A stretch of DNA of 64,000 bases from the NCBI GenBank assembly GCA_036250225.1, contig JAPZLL010000024.1, positions 248,001-312,000 of the forward strand, read 5' to 3'. This DNA is from Cercophora sp. LCS_1 (Eukaryota; Ascomycota; Sordariomycetes; Sordariales; Lasiosphaeriaceae). The position numbers were made by a program, and so were the translations under genes. The notes beneath the pieces are model-generated. The model saw nothing but the letters and a program-made list of their open reading frames with translations, had not been told where the DNA came from and ran no database searches. Shown here piece after piece: positions 10,782-23,895 of the stretch (the first letter of the stretch is position 1; each line of letters starts with the position of its first letter).

Positions 10782-13278
10782 ATGAAGGCACTTTCGCTCC
10801 TTGCGCTGGCCTTGGCTCCGGCCTTGGCTGCCGCAGCCTTTTGGCTGGAGGACATCCCCCACGACGGGAATGCGCCTTTCAACCTTGACAGCGGCTACCA
10901 GGTCTTCAGAAACGTCAAGGACTTTGGCGCCAAGGGCGATGGCGGTCAGGCTCTTCTCCCCTGCTTCTTCCTTTCCACAACTCGACTAATCTTTTGAACA
11001 CAGTGACCGACGATACCGTGGCCATCAATGAGGCGATCTCCAGCGGCAACCGGTGCATCGGCGTGCGATGCGTCGGCACAACCACGACTCCAGCTCTCGT
11101 GTACTTCCCGGCCGGAACCTACCTGATTTCGAGTTCCATCATCGATTACTACTACACCCAGCTCGTTGGTGACCCGACGAACATGCCTGTGATCAAGGGC
11201 TCCCCCAACTTCAAGTCGACCGTGATGGGGTTGTTGGAGAGCAACCCGTACATGAACACCGGAAAGCTCAACTTCATATCCACCAATGTCTTCTTCCGTC
11301 AGGTCCGCAACCTAATCTTTGACACCGTCGACATCCCTGGGGAGATGTCCGCAATCCACTGGCCTTCGTCACAGGCCACCTCGATCACGAATTGCGTCTT
11401 CAGACTCTCATCGCACCCCAAGGACAGTCACACTGGTATTTTCATGGAGGAGGGTAGCGGCGGCCTGCTGGCAGATCTGATCTTCTATGGTGGAAAGTAT
11501 GGCGCCCAATTTGGCAACCAACAGTACACGATGCGGAACCTCACCTTCATCGACGCCGAGACCGCCATTCTGCAAATCTGGAACTGGGGCTGGACATACA
11601 AGTCGCTCAATATTATCAACTGCACCGTTGGCATCAACATGTCAGCTTCGAGTGTCGGATCTGCGACCTTGCTCGACAGCCACTTCTACGATGTCCAGAC
11701 CGCTCTGGTCACTGGGCGCGATCCCACCAACAGCTCAAGCAGAGGGTCACTCGTGGTGGAGAACATTCTCTACACAAATGTGCCCACTGTCCTTGAGGGC
11801 CCAGAGGGTCCCCTGTTGCTTGGCGATGCAGCGGGGAGTGTCTACGACCCGGGTTATGCAACTGTGAGTATCCTTGGCTACGGCTGAGAAACTGCTAACC
11901 TGTTCTCTACCAGGGCAACGTGTATGCGCCAGACGGACCCAAGCCGATGGAGGGACGTGACGCCTTCTATTTTTACCAACCCTCGTCGCTCAAGACACGG
12001 TACACGTACTACGAGAGATCCAAGCCGCAGTACGAGAAGTTTCGGAGTGTCGATTTCCTGAGAGCGCGGGACCATTATGCGATGGGCGATGGCGAGACGG
12101 ATGATACTGATGCGCTCAATCAGCTTTTCGCGGCTGCTGCTGCAAGCAATTTTACGAGCCCTGTTTTCCTCGACGCCGGATACTACTTGGTCACCGACAC
12201 AATCTACATCCCGCCTGGCTGCTTGATAGTCGGCGAAGCCCTTGCCTCTGTTATCATGGGCTCAGGGCTCAAGTTCTCTGACATGAACAATCCTCACCCC
12301 GTTGTTATGATTGGCCAACCAAACCAGGAAGGTTACGTTGAGATCAGTGACTTAATTGTGTCGACTCAGGGCGCAACGGCCGGCGCGGTGCTGATCCAGT
12401 ACAACCTCAACACACCTCTCCCGGACAACCCTGAGGTTGAGAACACGCCTTCCGGCCTCTGGGATGTTCACACCCGTATCGGAGGCTTCGCGGGGTCGTA
12501 TCTACAGGTGGCTGAGTGCCCGACCACACCGAATCTGTTCAACTATGTCAAAGAAGAGTGCATCGCAGCGCACACGAGCATGCACATTACGTCTGGCGCT
12601 AGCAACCTGTACATGGAGAACAACTGGCTTTGGGTTGCTGACCACGATATTGAGGACCTCAACATGACCCAAATCTCCGTCTTTGCGGGACGTGGCCTTT
12701 TGATCGAGGGCAGCCGCATCTGGCTGGTCGGAACGTCGGTCGAACATCACACACTGTATCAGTATCAGCTTGTAAACGCCTCGGACATCTGGATGGGACA
12801 GATCCAGACCGAGACGCCATACTACCAGCCGAACCCGCCCGCTCCTTTCCCGTTCAGCAGCCGCAGCATAGAGCACCACGATCCGGATTTCGACACCGAC
12901 TGTCTTCACAACCCATTCAATGCAGAGTACCACAACGGGACCAGGACGCTTGACCTTCCAGGCTATCCGCCGTGTGCTATGGCATGGGGGCTCCGCATCT
13001 TGCACTCGGAGAACGTCGTCGTCTTTGGTGCAGGCCTGTACAGCTTCTTCAACAACTACCGGACCAATTGCAGCCAGGCCGTCTCGGGAGAAAACTGCCA
13101 GGCTCGCATCTTCTCGGTAGACTCGGGCTCCTCGTCTCAGGGCCCTTCAACGGTGGAGCTATACAATCTGAACACGATCGGCACGGTAAGCATGGTGACG
13201 AGCAAGGGCATGGATTTAGCGCTTTGGGGGGATAATTTCGTCAACTTTGCAAGCACCCTGGCGGTTTTCAGATCTTAG
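10782..13278 (+). CDS. GH55 exo-beta-1,3-glucanase (secreted)
   Basis: Exons 10782-10944, 11004-11863 and 11914-13278 join to 795 aa. Both introns are GT-AG (GTCAGG donor; GTGAGT donor with CTAACC branch). Residues 1-19 are a signal peptide (KALSLLALALAPALAAAA). Two pectate-lyase-like right-handed beta-helix halves follow, each opening with the diagnostic DFGAKGDG-VTDDT or DHYAMGDGETDDT motif (near residues 47 and 385). This tandem beta-helix with a repeated GDGxTDDT is the hallmark of glycoside hydrolase family 55, which removes glucose from the end of beta-1,3-glucan. Several N-glycosylation sequons (NCT, NMS, NSS, NFT, NMT) fit secretion. Likely roles are cell-wall turnover, or attack on other fungi or plant callose. 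Length is usual for the family and no damage is seen. Confidence 0.93.
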
Positions 13279-15815
13279 AGAGTATCGTCAAGACGATAAG
13301 TCTGAGATTTTGGGAACATAGAAGCGGGGAATGTCAGCGACAGAGACGCGGATTTTGGCGTGCATCTCGATATATCTTTCGCGGCAGGAGAGCATTTTTT
13401 GCGATTCTCGGCGTGTAAGTTAGCAGCAGATAGACCCATCAGTTTGTCAAATGATGTTATCGAGAACCAGAACGCAAGGCGTCCAATATCTCAGCTTTAA
13501 CATGACGTGAAGTGAGGGATTGTCGTTGGGCGGCCGCGACGGAGAGATCCGCGTCAGCCGTCCTGTGTTTTTTCCGGGGTAAGCTCGGGTGTTGATTGCC
13601 GTGGCGTTCGTTTTTCCAGCGGAGTCACCCCGCTGGGAAAGGTGAAATTCGTGTGAGTGGGCCAGCCGACACCCACCCCCGCGTCTGCGAGATACCGGGC
13701 GGGTCGATCGCTTTTGCTGGCTGAGACAGGACGCCATGGTCGCACAAGTGAGATCCCCTCGATTGGAAGATGAGATAGAGAAGACGCGCCCGATAACTTT
13801 GACTTCGCGATAGCAATTAACTAGTGAAAATAATCGCCTCAATATGTATCACAGTCTTGGCATCGTATCTGTCCAGCGCTCCCCAAGATTCCCCTCCCCG
13901 CATCCGCTGCGAGGTGGTTATTGATCTCCTCTCTCGACCCCTCCAAGACAACGCCCAAGACACGGACCAAGGGTCTCAGCCAACCCTGGAGCAAATCAAC
14001 GACACAATTGACGTGATCAGCAGTGGGTGGGGAAACCTGTCGGGCCGTTGTGAACGCCTCTTTTTTTTTTTTTCTTTTCTTTTTTTCCCCTCCGTCACGA
14101 TCATCGCATCGCATCGCATCGCATCGCATCGCATCGCGCATCAACGATGCGCATTTTTTTTTTTTCAGTTGAAGGGAACGAGACCCCGAAAAAGTCGGGT
14201 GCTTAAAGTGTGTGCAGCAAGCCACCCTTGACGAACCGGCAAAATTCTGCAAATGGAAGCGGCTGTGATTTGTGTCGCTTCCCATTTGAAAAAGGGAGGG
14301 TTACGTTGGACCCTGAGTGCAGGAAAAGCGTGCCCGTGGAGGCGTGAGGTGTGGTCAGCAACCAGCACCCACCATCCCATTTTGGGTGCGAGGAGGGCGA
14401 GATTGGGGGTTGACTTGCCCTTTGAACGAGATGAGATGAGCCGTCGTCACATCGCATCATCGGGAGGATGGGAACCGTTGCCACGGCGAGCTTGTTTGTC
14501 GCCGCCACACAAACCCCAGCGCACCACCGGAGGTAGGTTGGTTGTGTGAAAATGGCTAGATCGAAAGTTTGTCTATTTGAACCATCCATCTACAAACGTA
14601 AAAATGCAAAACGCAAAACGCAAACGTTCATCATCGTCATCTATCTCGCAGAGCAGCACACATGTTTTGAAAAAAAAAAAAAAAAGAGCAGAATAAAAAT
14701 GAAGGGGCGTTATCCACAACGTGTTATTTTTGACGACGTGGGCAAAAAGGGAAAATTGGTCAGGTAGTAAAAAGTATCAAGGTTAACGGGCTCGCTCCTA
14801 TCTCTTCGTCCTCCTTCCCAGATTCCCCCTCTTCCTTCATCATTGAACTGGTCATCAAAACCCAAAATGTAAAACCCAAGGCAAGCAAAGCGCGTCGCGG
14901 ATCTCCCCCTGTAAAGTTTTCATATTTTTACTTCTCTCTCTCCCTCCGAATTGAACAAAATCAAAAGCTGCCTAAATACCATCCCTCTCCCCAAAGTGTC
15001 GCAAATATGTCGAAGAAGTCAAACAGGGACACGAGTCCCCGCAAAAAAGTCCAGCCAGCATGACCATGTAGAAACCCACAGCAACGAGTCGTCCCGAACC
15101 TCCCAAGCCCGCATGTAGTCGAATGTCATGGACAGGAAGCTTTAAATAAACGCAAAGCAGATGGGGTATCAAGGTAGGTAGGTGAGGTTGTGTGTGTATG
15201 TCGTTGTGAAAGCAGAACCGCAAGCGGCTCCGTAGGGAAAGAAAAAAGACGGGAGGGAGACTCGGGGTGTCTCTTGTCTTGTTTTCTCGTTGCTGGTGCC
15301 AGATGAACGTTTTGTCGAAGGATATGTTGAAAGGGGTGAAGAGCCAAGTTCCAGCCAAAGGTGGTTCTCTCCCCGGGGTCCCCCATCGATGATAATGCTT
15401 GACGTAGATCGATGGGAAGCCCCGGGCCTGCCTGATGAACTCGATGTAATAGAAATTACGAAAACAATTCGTAAGGGTGGGTAAAAAGGGGGAGGCGCTG
15501 GCGAAAGAATAAATGTGTCGAAGAACTCCGGTGAATTTTGTGTGTTCGTGAGATGTTCCTCTTCCGTGTTGCCCCCAAGGGTTGGCGTCGTTTCCTCATG
15601 GCAGAAATTGTTGTCTCGTTTCCGAAGTGAAGAAATGTGCCCTTGCTGCTATCGCCGAATAAAGGTTTTGATAACAAAAGAAATGGTTGGACTGATGCTC
15701 GCATCGGAGAGTGCGGTTGTTGACATTGAAAGGGGGACGGTGACAAGTCCCCCTATATGTCCGTAGTCGGACCCTCATCTCCTCCTCCCCCCTACTCCCG
15801 CCGCGTGTGACGCGC
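13279..15815. other. long noncoding stretch with low-complexity tracts
   Basis: About 2.5 kb between the GH55 gene and the small GPI protein. It contains T-runs (14061-14086, 14154-14166), a pentanucleotide microsatellite (14103-14137) and an A-run (about 14670-14685). Short frames (such as 13824-14231 or 14546-14767) run through these tracts and lack domains or good starts. Part may be the long 3' UTR of the gene at 15816. No RNA gene recognised. Confidence 0.5.
14103..14137. repeat. (ATCGC)n microsatellite, about 7 copies
   Basis: Perfect tandem repeat of ATCGC, flanked by T-rich tracts. Simple sequence repeat with no spacers. Confidence 0.9.
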
Positions 15816-16130
15816 CTAGAGAAGAGCAGCGGCAGCAACACCGGCAACGGCAACCATGGCGAGGCGGGCGGCCTCGAGGCCGGAGGCGCCACCGGTGGAC
15901 GCGGGCGCGAGCGGTGCTGTCGTCGTGGGCTTGAAGCCGGCGCTGGGGGTGGTAAGGACAACAGAGGTGTTACTGCCAGCGCTTACCGTCTCGACGGCGG
16001 CGCGTTGGAGGGTGATGGTCTTGGTGAGAGTCTCGTAGCTGGTGCAGGTGGTGGTGGAGAGAGACTCGGAAGGGTTCGCAACTGCCACAAGGGGCAGAAG
16101 CAAGGAGGCGAGTATCGCTGAGAGCTGCAT
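15816..16130 (-). CDS. small GPI-anchored, Ser/Thr-rich cell-surface protein
   Basis: 104 aa starting MQLSAILASLLLPLVAVANP, a clear signal peptide with cleavage near residue 18. The body is Thr/Ser/Val-rich with one NTS sequon and a single Cys near the N-terminus. The C-terminus has a small-residue omega region (STGGASG) and a hydrophobic tail (LAMVAVAGVAAAALL), the GPI-attachment signal. I chose the second in-frame ATG because the 16 preceding residues are polar and would block a signal peptide. Such short proteins are common in fungal cell walls. No specific function can be assigned. Confidence 0.75.
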   Translation of the reverse strand: MQLSAILASLLLPLVAVANPSESLSTTTCTSYETLTKTITLQRAAVETVSAGSNTSVVLTTPSAGFKPTTTAPLAPASTGGASGLEAARLAMVAVAGVAAAALL

Positions 16131-19100
16131 TGTGATATCTGAGGGATGCGATGTTGTTTGAAGTGATGTTGCGCGCAAATCGTAGGGTGGGTCGTCGTCG
16201 TCGTGTCAACTCCCAAATTCCTGTCTCTTTCTGGTTCCTGATCTCGTGCCTGTCGTTGTGTGGGGACGTTCAAGTGCGCAGAATCGATATCGATCGCTCA
16301 GTGAAAGAATGACGGACTGAATACTTCGAGTACTCAAGGTCGGATAGGGTAGACTTTGCCAACGAAGCCTGTGGGTGGAGAGAGATGGTGTCCGTGAAAG
16401 TGAAGGTGCGAGAACTCAGAGTCAAAAGCAGAGGAGGAGCAAGGGAAGGAAGCCTACGATATCTGGGGGGGCGCCAGCGCAAATGAGATGAACTCGCGCC
16501 AAGGTGCTGGCACCCACTCAAGTCACAAGAGAGGGCGACTGGGGTATTGCGCGCAGTGGAACAACGGTACGTACCCTTGCACCTTGCCCCACCCCCGATT
16601 AGGGCGCCACGAGAATCCTGGCTGTGTGGTACCTGCGTCCCCTTGTCTGACAGGGATCATTTCGACTTCGTCGCAACTTCTGCGACTCCCGCTACACCAC
16701 GCCTGCAAACGGCGGCAACCCGACGATGAGCGGTAAAACGGCCCAACAACAAGGCCCAAGGCTGTCGACGTCGGCTTCCAGCAAACAGTCACCAGCGAGG
16801 CGGATGAAGGGACTGTCAGAGGTAGATGGTACATAGCCCCGAAGTAAATTGGCCGCCGTGCAGCTTGGCCACGAGGAATCGCGGTCGGTAGACTGCACTT
16901 CATTTACAGTTTCAGGCGGGAGATTACAGGTCCGATTTCAGGCACCATATTGCCCGGTTCGCCTGCCCTCACCGAACAAATTTGGCGGTCTTGTCTGCCA
17001 AAAATCAACTGAAGAAGTCTTCCACAGCCACCCGTCGTCGAATTCATCCAGAATCCTCTTTCCTCAGCTGACGATTTGAGATGTGCGCACATCTGACTGG
17101 TGACGCTATTTGCGGCGCCATAAGGATCGCATCTCTGAGGCTGGCCAATCTTGGCTCCGTCGCCCACGCCGCCGGCAGTCAATTTCGCAGGCGACGCTCT
17201 CATCACCGCGCAGCGCAGCACTCATTCTCGTCGCGCGTCGCTTGAGGGGGTTGCGAAAAGTCTGGGCGAGCTCTCAGGCGAAAATCGCGCCTGCTCGAAA
17301 TTTCGCAATTTGCCATGGCGCAGGGGTCCCTTTCGAGATCGCCCCGAGTTGATTGGCCAGCTCGGCACGGTACCTGAGACTGGGACCCGTGCGGTCGCAA
17401 CCCCAACGCTGTTCCTGCGTCAAAGTCCGGCCCGTGCGTGATTGAGCGCCGCACTTAACCCGCGAGGGAAACACCCCAGAAGCGAACGTTGTCGGTGCCC
17501 CAGCGACGCCCGTGATTTTGATAAAAAGCGGCGTTTGCCTGGGGTTGCGTGTGGCCCTTGCCCTCCTCCTTTTCCCTGCTGGCCATTTCGCGATGTCGCG
17601 ATGGCTGTCGACATCGGCATCTGCCGCGGTGTTTGCCGGACGTCGTTTGCCAGGTGTTTGCGGGGAGAGACAAGCGGCCCCTGGATTTGTGGTGCCATGT
17701 GTCCGACATGGCCGGTCTTACCCCACGTTGAAGGACGACGTGTTGAGCGTTTGGTGTCTTGCGCAACGGCGGAGCATCAATTCTGACAAGGCATCATCGC
17801 AAAAAGGGTAGCTGGCGATAAGGCTCTCTCAGTTGACAATTTGAAATCGCCGAATGTGGCAATGACGATGTCGCTATCTTTGGTTGACAGAACGCCACAA
17901 TCCTTCCAGCACGGATGGGGGAAGGCGACCGGCATAACGGTGAGCCAATTAAGGAAACGCCCAGCCCAGACCGCGACGGCGACGACGGTGAGGCTTCGGG
18001 ATGGCGCCCTGCGCCTCGCCGTCATCCTCGTCATCCTCGCTGGCCCGTGGCTTCTCTGACCTTCTCTGCGGCTGCGGTGCCACGGTTGCGAAGCATCAAG
18101 CCGTCTCGCTTGCGGGGAGTCGAAACAGCAAAAGAATTGGGCAATCTTCGCTTCCATCCCCATGAGCCAACAGCGGCGCATCACTCCCGAGTTTCCGCCC
18201 ACCAACGAGCCCAAGACGGGCAGGCGAGATGGCACGGCGTCGAGAAATTTTGCGAGTGTAACCTTCTTTTGCAACCCAGACCTGATGAACTCCTTACCAA
18301 AGTAAAACGCCCCAAAGGTTGTGGTCTGGGCATGAAGGGCACCAGCGTTTGTTCTACCCGACCGACTTCTGTTTCAGGCGCGGCGACGGGCGGTTCAGCA
18401 CGGGGAGCGAAGTCACGCTGGTCGACCCATTTCGGGACCTCAATTGCCGGCCCTTATGAGCGGGTGTTAAGACAGTCGGGGTTGCAGGTTGACACCGACC
18501 AGCTGGGCCGCTTCAACCTGCTTGCGTTCGCTCCCAGTAAATGGGGTTTGCCGTTGGAGTTTTGCCGTCATTGTTTCGATCTTCGCTGGCCGAAAAAAGG
18601 GGACCCGGTGACGTACAATTATCCTTTTCCCCGGATCAACCCGTTATGTCCCTCATTGATCAAATGACGCCGATCAAGAGTCTCCCGGCTGTAAAGGGAT
18701 CAGCCGGGAGGAAGGGCTTGGCGAAAGATCAACTCGCGGGTTGTAGCTAATTCTGACTCCCGCTTGCCTGACGGTGACTGCGTTGACAATGCTCCGTTGA
18801 AGCCTCGAATGGATTTATGCGAAAGGAGGCGCAGAATTATCAAGGTCGCTGCCGGCCGTGTTTGGGATCATGGAGTGAGGACGTCCCTATGGCCTGAGAG
18901 GAGCACAGCAATCAGGCTGGATAACTGTCGCTCGAATAACAAGGGGGCGTCTTCATCCTCCTGGCTGATGAGGAACCGAGGAGGATTCGTCAAGCTAAAG
19001 GAACTGCTTTGGCGAGTTCTTCCTGCTGTTGGTCTCAGTATGTTGAAGTCAGCTTCTCAGATTCTGCCCCGTCCCTGTTTTCGGGGCTCTGCCCTCTGCT

Positions 19101-19659
19101 CTTTGCCGCTGAGTTCACTGACATGAGACGTTGGGTGAGAAAACGGCGCCTGTTGTTCTGCTCGCTAGGAACTGACGCCCAGCAGCCGTAGCTCAACTTG
19201 ACTCTGCTTCGACTGTGATTATCAGAACACCGCATAGACTGACAGCTCTGTGTCATCGCGGACCCAAGAGATCCGGGAACGCAGGACGCCTAATGAGATT
19301 GTGTAAGTAATAGTGAGGTCCAAACCCCGTCTTGAGCTCTTGTCCTCGCCTTACAAGCGCCCTCCACAATGTGCTGTGCTCGTGTACACTGGGTATTTTC
19401 CCGCCCTCGAGATATGCCTTTGGCAAAGCAGATACAAATCCAGCAAAACGCCGCTAAATGCCTCCCAACCTGAACGCCGCCTGAATGCTTTGCAAATTCC
19501 AACGTGATAACCTCAACGGTCGATCGGTAACCCGGTCTTTTGCAAACACCAGCAGCCTCCCCTCCGTCGTAAAACTTCAAGGGTCCCCCAGCTTTTAAGA
19601 TACCGAGCCTTCAGCTCGCTCCTCGCAACGGTGCAGGCATAGTCCCACAGCATAGCCCC
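16131..19659. other. 3.5 kb with no supported gene
   Basis: Many short overlapping frames in all six phases, none with recognisable domains. The longest plus-strand frame (17915-18667, about 250 codons) is Arg/Pro/Ser-rich without conserved pattern and starts in poor context. No transposon ends, long repeats or RNA genes recognised. The first part must include the promoter of the GPI protein. Confidence 0.45.
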
Positions 19660-20320
19660 TCACTTCTTCCAGCGAATCCCAACCTCAGCCACGCTTAGTT
19701 TCCTGACGCGGACCCCATCCTCCTCATCTGCATCCTCGTCCATTACAATATCGTCAATAGCCTTGACCGACCTTGTCCGGAAAAGCACCAGCAGCTCCTT
19801 GTTTGTCCTGCGAAAGTGTAAGCCAACCTCCAGCGCCTTCTCAATCGCCTTGCCCGAAGCAAGAAGCACCACATCATCCAGGCAGTCCCCCACCGGCCCG
19901 GTCGGCTCCTCCTTGTTCTTCCCCTCGCGCACTCCCATAGCCGCAATCCTTTCTGTCAACGCAAGGCCCCTCGTCTTTTGCGGGCCAGTGTCAAGGACCG
20001 TGTTGACTCGTTTTACCGTTGTCGCGAAGGGGGTCTTGGCTGTCACTTTGATGACGACGGTATGAGGCGCGCGGGGTGGGGCAACATAGCCATCGAGATC
20101 GGGAGTCGGAGAGGGGGGATTTACGCTTGAGCGCGTGGAGAGACGAAAGGAAGGGGTCGCTTGGAGAGGGCGTTTGTGGATTTTGGAGCCTGGGTCTGTC
20201 AGCTACAACTTTCTGCGCGTGGGCCAGGATGCGCGTACCTTTGCGGAGAGGGCCCATTTTGCTATCAATACGGTTGATGAGTGCGCCGGGTTTGGGCTCG
20301 GCGTTCCTTGTGGCAGCCAT
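19660..20320 (-). CDS. pop7: RNase P/MRP subunit Pop7 (Rpp20), Alba-like
   Basis: Exon 1 (20320-20239) and exon 2 (20189-19660) join to 203 aa. The intron is GTACGC...CCCAG. The splice gives the run GPLRKGSKIHKRPL, then an Alba-type core: APHTVVIKVTAKTPF, TTVKRVNTVLD, a basic loop, then DCLDDVVLLASGKAIEKAL and ELLVLFRTRSVKAID. These positions match fungal Pop7, which binds RNase P and RNase MRP RNA together with Pop6 in the nucleolus. A pre-loop insertion rich in Lys/Glu (REGKNKEEPTG) and an acidic C-terminus (DEDADEED) are seen. Start context GCTACCATGG is strong. The family call rests on pattern recognition. Confidence 0.8.
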
Positions 20321-22459
20321 GGTAGCGGCGCAGTTCTCGGCGGTTTTGTTGATAGGTTTGTGACTCCTTGAGCGCGCCGAGAAAGTGGAATGCGCCGGGT
20401 CAAAAAAAGCGGGCGCACTTTGTGAAAAATACAACACCACAAAGCCGTTATAGAAAGACTCTGTTTGAGACAGTAGTTTGACTCTGATCGCCGTTGGTAG
20501 AGTTCGGGTGAGCGCCGGCGTTGGCGTTGTTGGAATGCTGTTCTCTTTGCTCACCGAAGGAAAGTTGAAGGTGGGGTCGGCGCCGTCCAGTTTCCCCAGA
20601 AAGCCAAGACTTTACTAGCTCACCGCCTTCCGTCTTGGGACAAGGCTGACAGGGGAGCTCCCCACGTCATTCGACGAGGAGTGTCTGTGTCGCAGTTTGG
20701 GTGCAGTTCACCATTGAATCAAGTGACACCCTCGCCATGGGATCATCATCATCAAAAAAGAACAAGGACCGCATCCTGTCCATACTCAACCATCCTCCCA
20801 AACGGCTTACGGGCCCGAAATTGCTCTATGAGCTATTGCAGCGCAGTTCCGTGGAGGAGGGGGCGCCAGCTGTCGACTTCTTCGCAGGTTGGGCCTGCCA
20901 ATTTCGGCACCCCAAAACACCCTCGATAAGTGTTTTTTGGTGGGGCATATGTACCCCTCGAAGTCTACACTGTACACTGACCGTGCACACCACTGTGACG
21001 CAACTGAAGCACCAGGATCCAGGGCTCCCGGCAGCAGAGCAGAGAAGCAAAACTAGTATTTACGTCGGCCATGCCGCTGTGTCTCCTACACTCTCCGAGA
21101 TCAGCTTGAGGCGTGTTATTTATTGCGAGAGTGTGTTTCAATGGTGGACGGTACAGACTTATTCAAGACTCAACGCCGCAGCCGAGCCTAGCTAACGAGC
21201 TTTATCCTCGTTTTGGGTACTTTTGAGTTTTTTCGATCAATGGGGTTATGTGCAAAGGAGGTATCGCTAGCTGCAACAAAGTCGTCTTCACCCCCTAACT
21301 GTAGGGCCAGGCTGCGAGTGTTGTGTGCACTTGGTTGGCTGCCTTATTATGTTATGGTCCAGGATTGGTGTCAAATTTGGCAAACCGTAATGCTGGAAAG
21401 GCTATATCTGGCCTGGCCATTACTGCGGCGTATAGAATTGATCCAATCTTCTGCTGGTAAGTTGTAACTGACCGAGCTTAGGCGCTGCAGCCGTAAGGCA
21501 GTAATTCTATCGAAGCCATTGACACCTTGGCCTTTGTGGTAGGCTACGTGTGTCAAGAGCGATTGGAAGGAAGGAGCGGCTTCTGGAACAGAGGCCTGGA
21601 TTGCTGAACCTGGGGGTCCGGACTCTAGCTCCACGAGGATAGTTGGCTTTCGGAGCGTAACCCCGGTAGCGGTTGCGAGGGGAGAGCCTGTCAGAAAGAT
21701 CAGAAGTGGCCACAGCCGCACAATAGACTTGCCACAACCAAGAACCATAAATAAGGAGCCCTCTGGCAAAACCAGAGAGCCAGACAAGCAACGCAATCAA
21801 GCAGTTGCAACCCCCATTAATTCCACAGAATCCAGTGTGCAGTGTTTCTGACATCAACAAAGGGCCGCTTTCTTTGGCTACAACATACCTTCTTAGACAG
21901 TGCTCGAGATGCAGACCTAAATGAATTATTATTTCAAAATATTGGGTTTTGGGAAACATGTTAAAAACTGATGCAACGCTTGGTCATGAAAGTGATTGTA
22001 CTAGTCGACAAGACCAGCCTCTGCTGGGTGTAGGAAGCTTGCACATGAATGTCCGCAACATGTTATGTTCTAAGGATGTAACCCCCCATTATGCCGAAGA
22101 ATTCATCGAATCACTCAGTCCGGCAGAATATGTGTCACTGGGGGTTGGTCAATCATGCAGGTGGGGAAAACAACACCGGGGCACGGATGGAGAAAAGTTT
22201 GTTCAAGACTCCCAAATCGTAGAATACTATTGTATTGTCCACTGCAAAATATCCCAACCCATAGCTGCCCAAACCGTGTACCTATGCCTTCAGTGGAGGT
22301 GTCCCCAAACGTATGCAATGTGATTCCGAACGTGAAATAGGATGGGTATAAACGTCTGATAATACATCAACGCATGAAGGGACACTGGGTGCCCTCAGAA
22401 AGAGGGCTGAGGACGGCGAATGAGCATGTGCTCCAAACCTATATCAAAGGCTGATAAAT
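20321..22459. other. gene-poor stretch with weak small frames
   Basis: About 2.1 kb. Two weak candidates. A plus frame from ATG 20737 to 21195 starts MGSSSSKKNK, an N-myristoylation-type start, but loses any protein-like character after about 50 residues. A minus frame from 21748 to 21371 has a signal-peptide-like start (LWPLLIFLTGSPLATATG) and no domain. Either could be a decayed or unrecognised small gene. Confidence 0.35.
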
Positions 22460-23895
22460 ATGGATTCAATCCATGTATCTCTGAGATCCTGGACCCTTTT
22501 CATCGTCTCAATCTTGTCATTGGGAAACCATCCATTCGGGTACCTAGTCGTCGTTTTGCAACCACTAATTCCCAGCCGCGACTTGGAAGGCAATCTGTAT
22601 GAGATCGGACGAAGAACCATTGGCGCCGTCCTCATCTCGACGTTCGTTGGGTCGGCCGTTGCCTCCTCGGCTCTCAATGTCATCATGGCGACCCTCGCGA
22701 CCCCCATCATCGCTGCTGCCGTCGCCATCTTCGCTTTCAGCCGAGTTAAGTATACTGCGCTCAGCGTTCAGGATGCCTGCAACGATGGGACAGCATGCGA
22801 CGGCGGTGAATTCATCGAACAAGAGGAAGTCGCTCGGAAGGAGCTGCTTCGCCCTGCTCTGTCCTGTCATCCAAATGGAACAGAAGACCTGAAGCTTGTG
22901 GGAAGTCGTTGAGCAGAGCAACTACTTTGCACGCTGAAGCCATAGCTACACCAGGCTATCGGTTCGAAGCGCAACACTTCAACGATGTGATCGGTTCTCC
23001 TGACAGTGGAACGCCAGGTGTTGGCTTGGATTCTCCGAAAACTCAAACCGTCCCCAAGTTTCGGATGAGATGTCTGTTTACCACGCTCGAGGGCAACCCA
23101 TCGTCTGTGGAAGGGGAGGAAACTAGTACCGCCTCGACCACGCCAAAGGATTCGAGCCCCGCATCATCCCAGGCAGAACAAGAGATAAGACAAGAGAATC
23201 CGAGCCGAGGTCGACAAAAAGAAGTTTGCTCTTCCGACCACCTTGTGGACGCGACTGTTGCAGAGCTACCGGAGCGAACATCATCATACAATCCCTCGCC
23301 GCAACCTACACAGCTCTCTCTTGACGGGAAAGCCATTTTCCACGACATTACATTCCGCTCTAAGCACGGCCACAAGCCCCATGTCCCCCTTCTATCACAG
23401 CCACCTAGACTATCGCCCTCCCACCAGCTTCCATTCCACATAGTCGCGATAAGTGCCATCATGGGGACGGTCGACTTGATCAGTCTTCCCTTCGGGTGCG
23501 TCTTGACAATCACGATCGTCAGCTCCCACCGCCCTGACAATGGCTGGTTGATGGGCCTGCCTTTGATGGAGCAAATACCGCAGAGTTTCATCCATCCTTC
23601 TCCGCTCGTCGTGCTACTTCAGTACATAATCTGGTCCTTGATTGCGATCCTTCATATCCTTCGAAGCCCTCGATACTGGCCTGAGTGTGGCCTTGTCGCC
23701 AATGCCATTTCCATTGCAGTTGGCGGGTGGTTTGGATTGAGAGCAATGGCTGAATCGCTCTTGTTCACTGCATTTCTCAGTCTTCTGGTTGCAAAGGCTA
23801 TCGAGTGGGTGTCAAAGAACCGGGATGCATCCGCAGGAGGAACCCTGCCACTGTCAGAGCAAGATTGTAAGTCATGTATCCCAGCTGCGACATGA
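22460..23895 (+). CDS. multi-pass membrane protein of unknown function
   Basis: Exon 1 (22460-22805) and exon 2 (22955-23895) join in frame to 428 aa. The intron has a GTGAAT donor and an ACACCAG acceptor, so the junction is tentative. Hydrophobic segments lie near residues 10-33 (WTLFIVSILSLGNHPFGYLV), 54-95 (a long stretch that may be two segments), and then three more in exon 2 (HIVAISAIMGTVDLISLPFG; LVVLLQYIIWSLIAILHIL; a long one near the C-terminus containing AISIAVGGWFGL). A 130-residue polar Ser/Pro/Glu-rich loop lies between the two membrane blocks. I recognise no family. A strong GTAAGT donor overlaps the final codons (23867), so a further 3' exon is possible, though no acceptor nearby keeps the frame open. 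Confidence 0.45.

Noticed and set aside
14103..14137. CRISPR-like or structured repeat
   Set aside because: Seven uninterrupted copies of a 5-mer with no spacers; a microsatellite in a eukaryotic genome.
17915..18667. 250-codon plus-strand frame
   Set aside because: No recognisable domain or hydrophobic pattern, residues change character randomly, poor start context.
21371..21748. possible small secreted protein on the minus strand
   Set aside because: Only a signal-peptide-like start; body shows no pattern, start context is weak and no promoter is evident.
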